DNA from: CALGFI01 sp036374435
GTDB lineage: Bacteria > Actinomycetota > UBA4738 > HRBIN12
Assembly: GCA_036374435.1 (NCBI GenBank)
Contig: DASUTU010000120.1
Coordinates: forward strand, 1 to 31,480
DNA: 31,480 nucleotides
Direction: 5' to 3'
A model generated the notes under the pieces. The model was not told the origin of the DNA. It did not search any database and was given only the letters and a program-made list of their open reading frames with translations. Positions 29,814-31,480 of this stretch are shown in pieces. The number at the start of each line of letters is the position of its first letter. The first letter of the stretch is position 1. The translations under genes and the position numbers were made by a program.

Positions 29814-31424
29814 TCAGCCGGACGAGGCGGCGGCGCGCCGTTTGGACTCGGAGCGCCGTTCGGCTTCCAGGCGCTCCAGGTCGACGTCGCTGTAGTCCAC
29901 GTACGTCATCGCCCCGGCGATGGCGCGGTGGCCGGCCGTCTTCTCGATCAGGTCGTGCATCGTCTGCGCGACCCGGCGATAGGTCGGGTGCCCCTGCGGG
30001 CTCGAGCGAAGCTCGATCAGGTGCATGGCCTCCCGCGCGTTCATCTGCATGACGAACCGGATCCGGAAGGCCATCGACACCGCGTATTGGGCGACGTCCG
30101 GGCCGGCGGCCGCGAACAACGCCTCCCACGTGGCCGCCGAGTCCTCCATCACCCGGTGCCACTCGTCCTCGAGCCCGGCCTCGCCGACCTGCGGCGGGGT
30201 CTCGTAGCCGTGCATCGGCGAAAGCCGCTGCCACTCGAGCGTGAGCGGGCGGTGCCGCTGGAGGTCCCGGAACACGCCGTAGTCGCACAACACGTCGAAC
30301 CGGTAGCCGGTGCGCTCGAACGCGCGCCCCGGCTTGTGCCTGCGGTTGCCGCGGTCTCCAACGTAGGCGCGGAGGACGTTCTCGCGCTCGGTGGCGCTCA
30401 TCGAGTGCGCGAGCGAATGGCAGCGGTCGTCGGGCAGGTCGGTCGAGGCGTACAGGGCCGCCGCGACGACCTTCTCCTCACCGAGCGGGTCGTAGTCGGT
30501 GAGCGTGACGAGCTCGCGGGGGCCCGGCACGACGCCGTGCGTGTACATCGCCGCGATCTCGCGCGTCCTCGCGCGCGCCTCCTCGAGGTACCGAGACCAC
30601 GCCACGCCGCGGTCGGGCAGGTCGACCCGCTTCAGGAACGACGGGATGACCTTGCGCAGCTCGACGAGCATGAGATCCGCGTATTCGCGGACCTCGGCCA
30701 GCGGGTGCGCCCGCATGCGAAGCAACATCTGCTCGTACGACTGACCGGTGGCGTAGACGCCGAGGTTCGAACGCGTTCCGGCCGGGAGCAGCACCCGGAG
30801 CGTGTCGCACGTCTTCGCGGTGATGGTGGAGCGGTACAGGAAGTCCGAGTCGGCGGGATCTTTGGGGAACCGCTCGACGAAGTAGTCGGAGAGCGGTTGG
30901 AACATGCGTCCGTACGACTCGAACGTCCGAGTCGCGAAGTCTCCGTAGACCCCGGCCGCCTCGGTGCCCTCGATCTCGGGCGGGATCGTGAGGCGCCACC
31001 GGCCGCCGGGTTGGTCGTCGTAGCGCATGTAGCGGGTGCTTTGCTCCAGGTACGCTGCGAGCCGCCCCCACTCGATCGCCTTGGCCAGGAGCTGCGAGGC
31101 CTGCTCACACGCCAGGTGCACCCCACCGAGCTGCGCCACGGAGTCGTCGCCGTATTCGAAGAACACGTTGTCGTACAGGCGCTCCGCGCGTTCGGTCCCG
31201 ACCGCGCTCGTCGATCCCCCGGTGCCCACCTCGGCGGCGAACTCGTCCAGGAACAGACGCCTGAGCGACTTCGTCGTGCGCGAGTACCGCGCGAACAGCG
31301 CCCCCTTGACCACCTCGGGGAGGTTGACGAGCGCGAATACCGGCCCCTCGAGGTTGGTGAAGTAGGGCTCCAGGCGCGAGCGCTCCTCGCCGGTCCACTC
31401 CTCGCGAACGAACCAGAGACTCAC
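29814..31424 (-). CDS. Tandem ThyX-like protein (FAD-dependent thymidylate synthase homologue, two domains)
   Basis: GTG 31424 gives 536 residues, about twice the length of ordinary ThyX. The N-terminal copy has SVAQLGGVHLACEQASQLL and EWGRLAAYLEQSTRY (residues 118-132), corresponding to the ThyX core where the RHR residues are lost but the final S-x-RY is kept, followed by LLPAGTRSNLGVYATGQSYE. The C-terminal copy has GVFRDLQRHRPLTLEWQRLS (residues 383-402), keeping RHR but with nine rather than seven residues before the serine, and MNAREAMHLIELRSSPQGHP. ThyX makes dTMP from dUMP with FAD; whether this protein does is open. One base separates it from the upstream gene. Confidence 0.8.
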   Translation of the reverse strand: MSLWFVREEWTGEERSRLEPYFTNLEGPVFALVNLPEVVKGALFARYSRTTKSLRRLFLDEFAAEVGTGGSTSAVGTERAERLYDNVFFEYGDDSVAQLGGVHLACEQASQLLAKAIEWGRLAAYLEQSTRYMRYDDQPGGRWRLTIPPEIEGTEAAGVYGDFATRTFESYGRMFQPLSDYFVERFPKDPADSDFLYRSTITAKTCDTLRVLLPAGTRSNLGVYATGQSYEQMLLRMRAHPLAEVREYADLMLVELRKVIPSFLKRVDLPDRGVAWSRYLEEARARTREIAAMYTHGVVPGPRELVTLTDYDPLGEEKVVAAALYASTDLPDDRCHSLAHSMSATERENVLRAYVGDRGNRRHKPGRAFERTGYRFDVLCDYGVFRDLQRHRPLTLEWQRLSPMHGYETPPQVGEAGLEDEWHRVMEDSAATWEALFAAAGPDVAQYAVSMAFRIRFVMQMNAREAMHLIELRSSPQGHPTYRRVAQTMHDLIEKTAGHRAIAGAMTYVDYSDVDLERLEAERRSESKRRAAASSG

Positions 31425-31425
31425 G

Positions 31426-31480
31426 TCAGTCGTCGTCCCCGGTCGGCCCGGTCCCCCCGGTCGGCCCCGTGGGTGGAGGC
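31426..31480 (-). CDS. C-terminal end of a gene with Gly-Pro-Thr repeats
   Basis: On the minus strand the last codons before TGA 31426-31428 read PPPTGPTGGTGPTGDDD. The Gly-Pro-Thr pattern is collagen-like and the end is acidic. The stop lies one base before the ThyX-like GTG, so the two genes probably share an mRNA. Only 17 residues are in the window, so the product cannot be named. Confidence 0.5.
   Translation of the reverse strand, partial: PPPTGPTGGTGPTGDDD

Overview
High-GC DNA (roughly 70% G+C by eye) from a bacterium that is most likely an Actinomycetota member. The support is a crgA-like cell-division gene, a LigC-type ATP-dependent DNA ligase, a SigE-family sigma factor, a compact hisDCBHAF-hisI operon, heavy GTG start use and many gene heads with a TAnnnT hexamer 6-9 nt before the start codon and no Shine-Dalgarno, as in leaderless actinobacterial transcripts. 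Several genes have no close textbook counterpart, so a poorly sampled lineage is plausible, but the class cannot be fixed from the sequence alone.

Layout. 1-1.7 kb: a partial hydrophobic protein, tRNA-Ala(UGC), then an accessory scar with 23-bp tandem repeats, an IS481-type transposase cut after its helix-turn-helix, the tail of another broken gene, and a two-gene unit (39-aa proline/glutamate-rich peptide plus 208-aa Cys-rich protein). 1.7-7.0 kb: a secreted PQQ-type sugar dehydrogenase, divergent from an orphan molybdenum hydroxylase large subunit (CoxL form II-like), then an S9 peptidase. 6.9-8.8 kb: SigE-family sigma factor with an overlapping membrane-anchored partner. 8.9-10.9 kb: NADP-type glutamate dehydrogenase, a small zinc-ribbon membrane protein and crgA. 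10.9-16.5 kb: a cytoplasmic penicillin-acylase-family hydrolase divergent from an overlapping fadD/GNAT/HAD operon, then a small lipoprotein.

16.5-19.4 kb: a DapA-family aldolase whose stop codon overlaps the truncated C-terminus of a uroporphyrinogen-III methyltransferase, then a series of small proteins (Cys-rich 50 aa, membrane-anchored protein, DUF421/YetF, zinc-ribbon protein overlapping a proline-rich 73-aa protein). 19.4-26.4 kb: histidine biosynthesis, with a 49-aa membrane protein, then hisD-C-B-H-A-F-I with overlapping or abutting junctions, and hisG further along the same strand. A VapC toxin with an N-terminally truncated AbrB-type antitoxin sits on the opposite strand between hisI and hisG. 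26.4-31.5 kb: a membrane-anchored coiled-coil protein divergent from a beta-propeller lipoprotein, LigC, and convergent with it a 536-aa double-domain ThyX-like protein preceded by the tail of a gene with Gly-Pro-Thr repeats.

The clearest functional unit is the histidine pathway (hisE and hisN are not seen here). The most unusual items are the tandem ThyX-like protein with its signature residues divided between the two halves, the toxin gene with a damaged antitoxin at the hisG promoter, and the methyltransferase remnant at the end of the aldolase gene. No CRISPR array, rRNA or intact mobile element is visible. Apart from the stretch at 138-516, which holds the tRNA and repeats, no interval over 300 bases lacks a gene.
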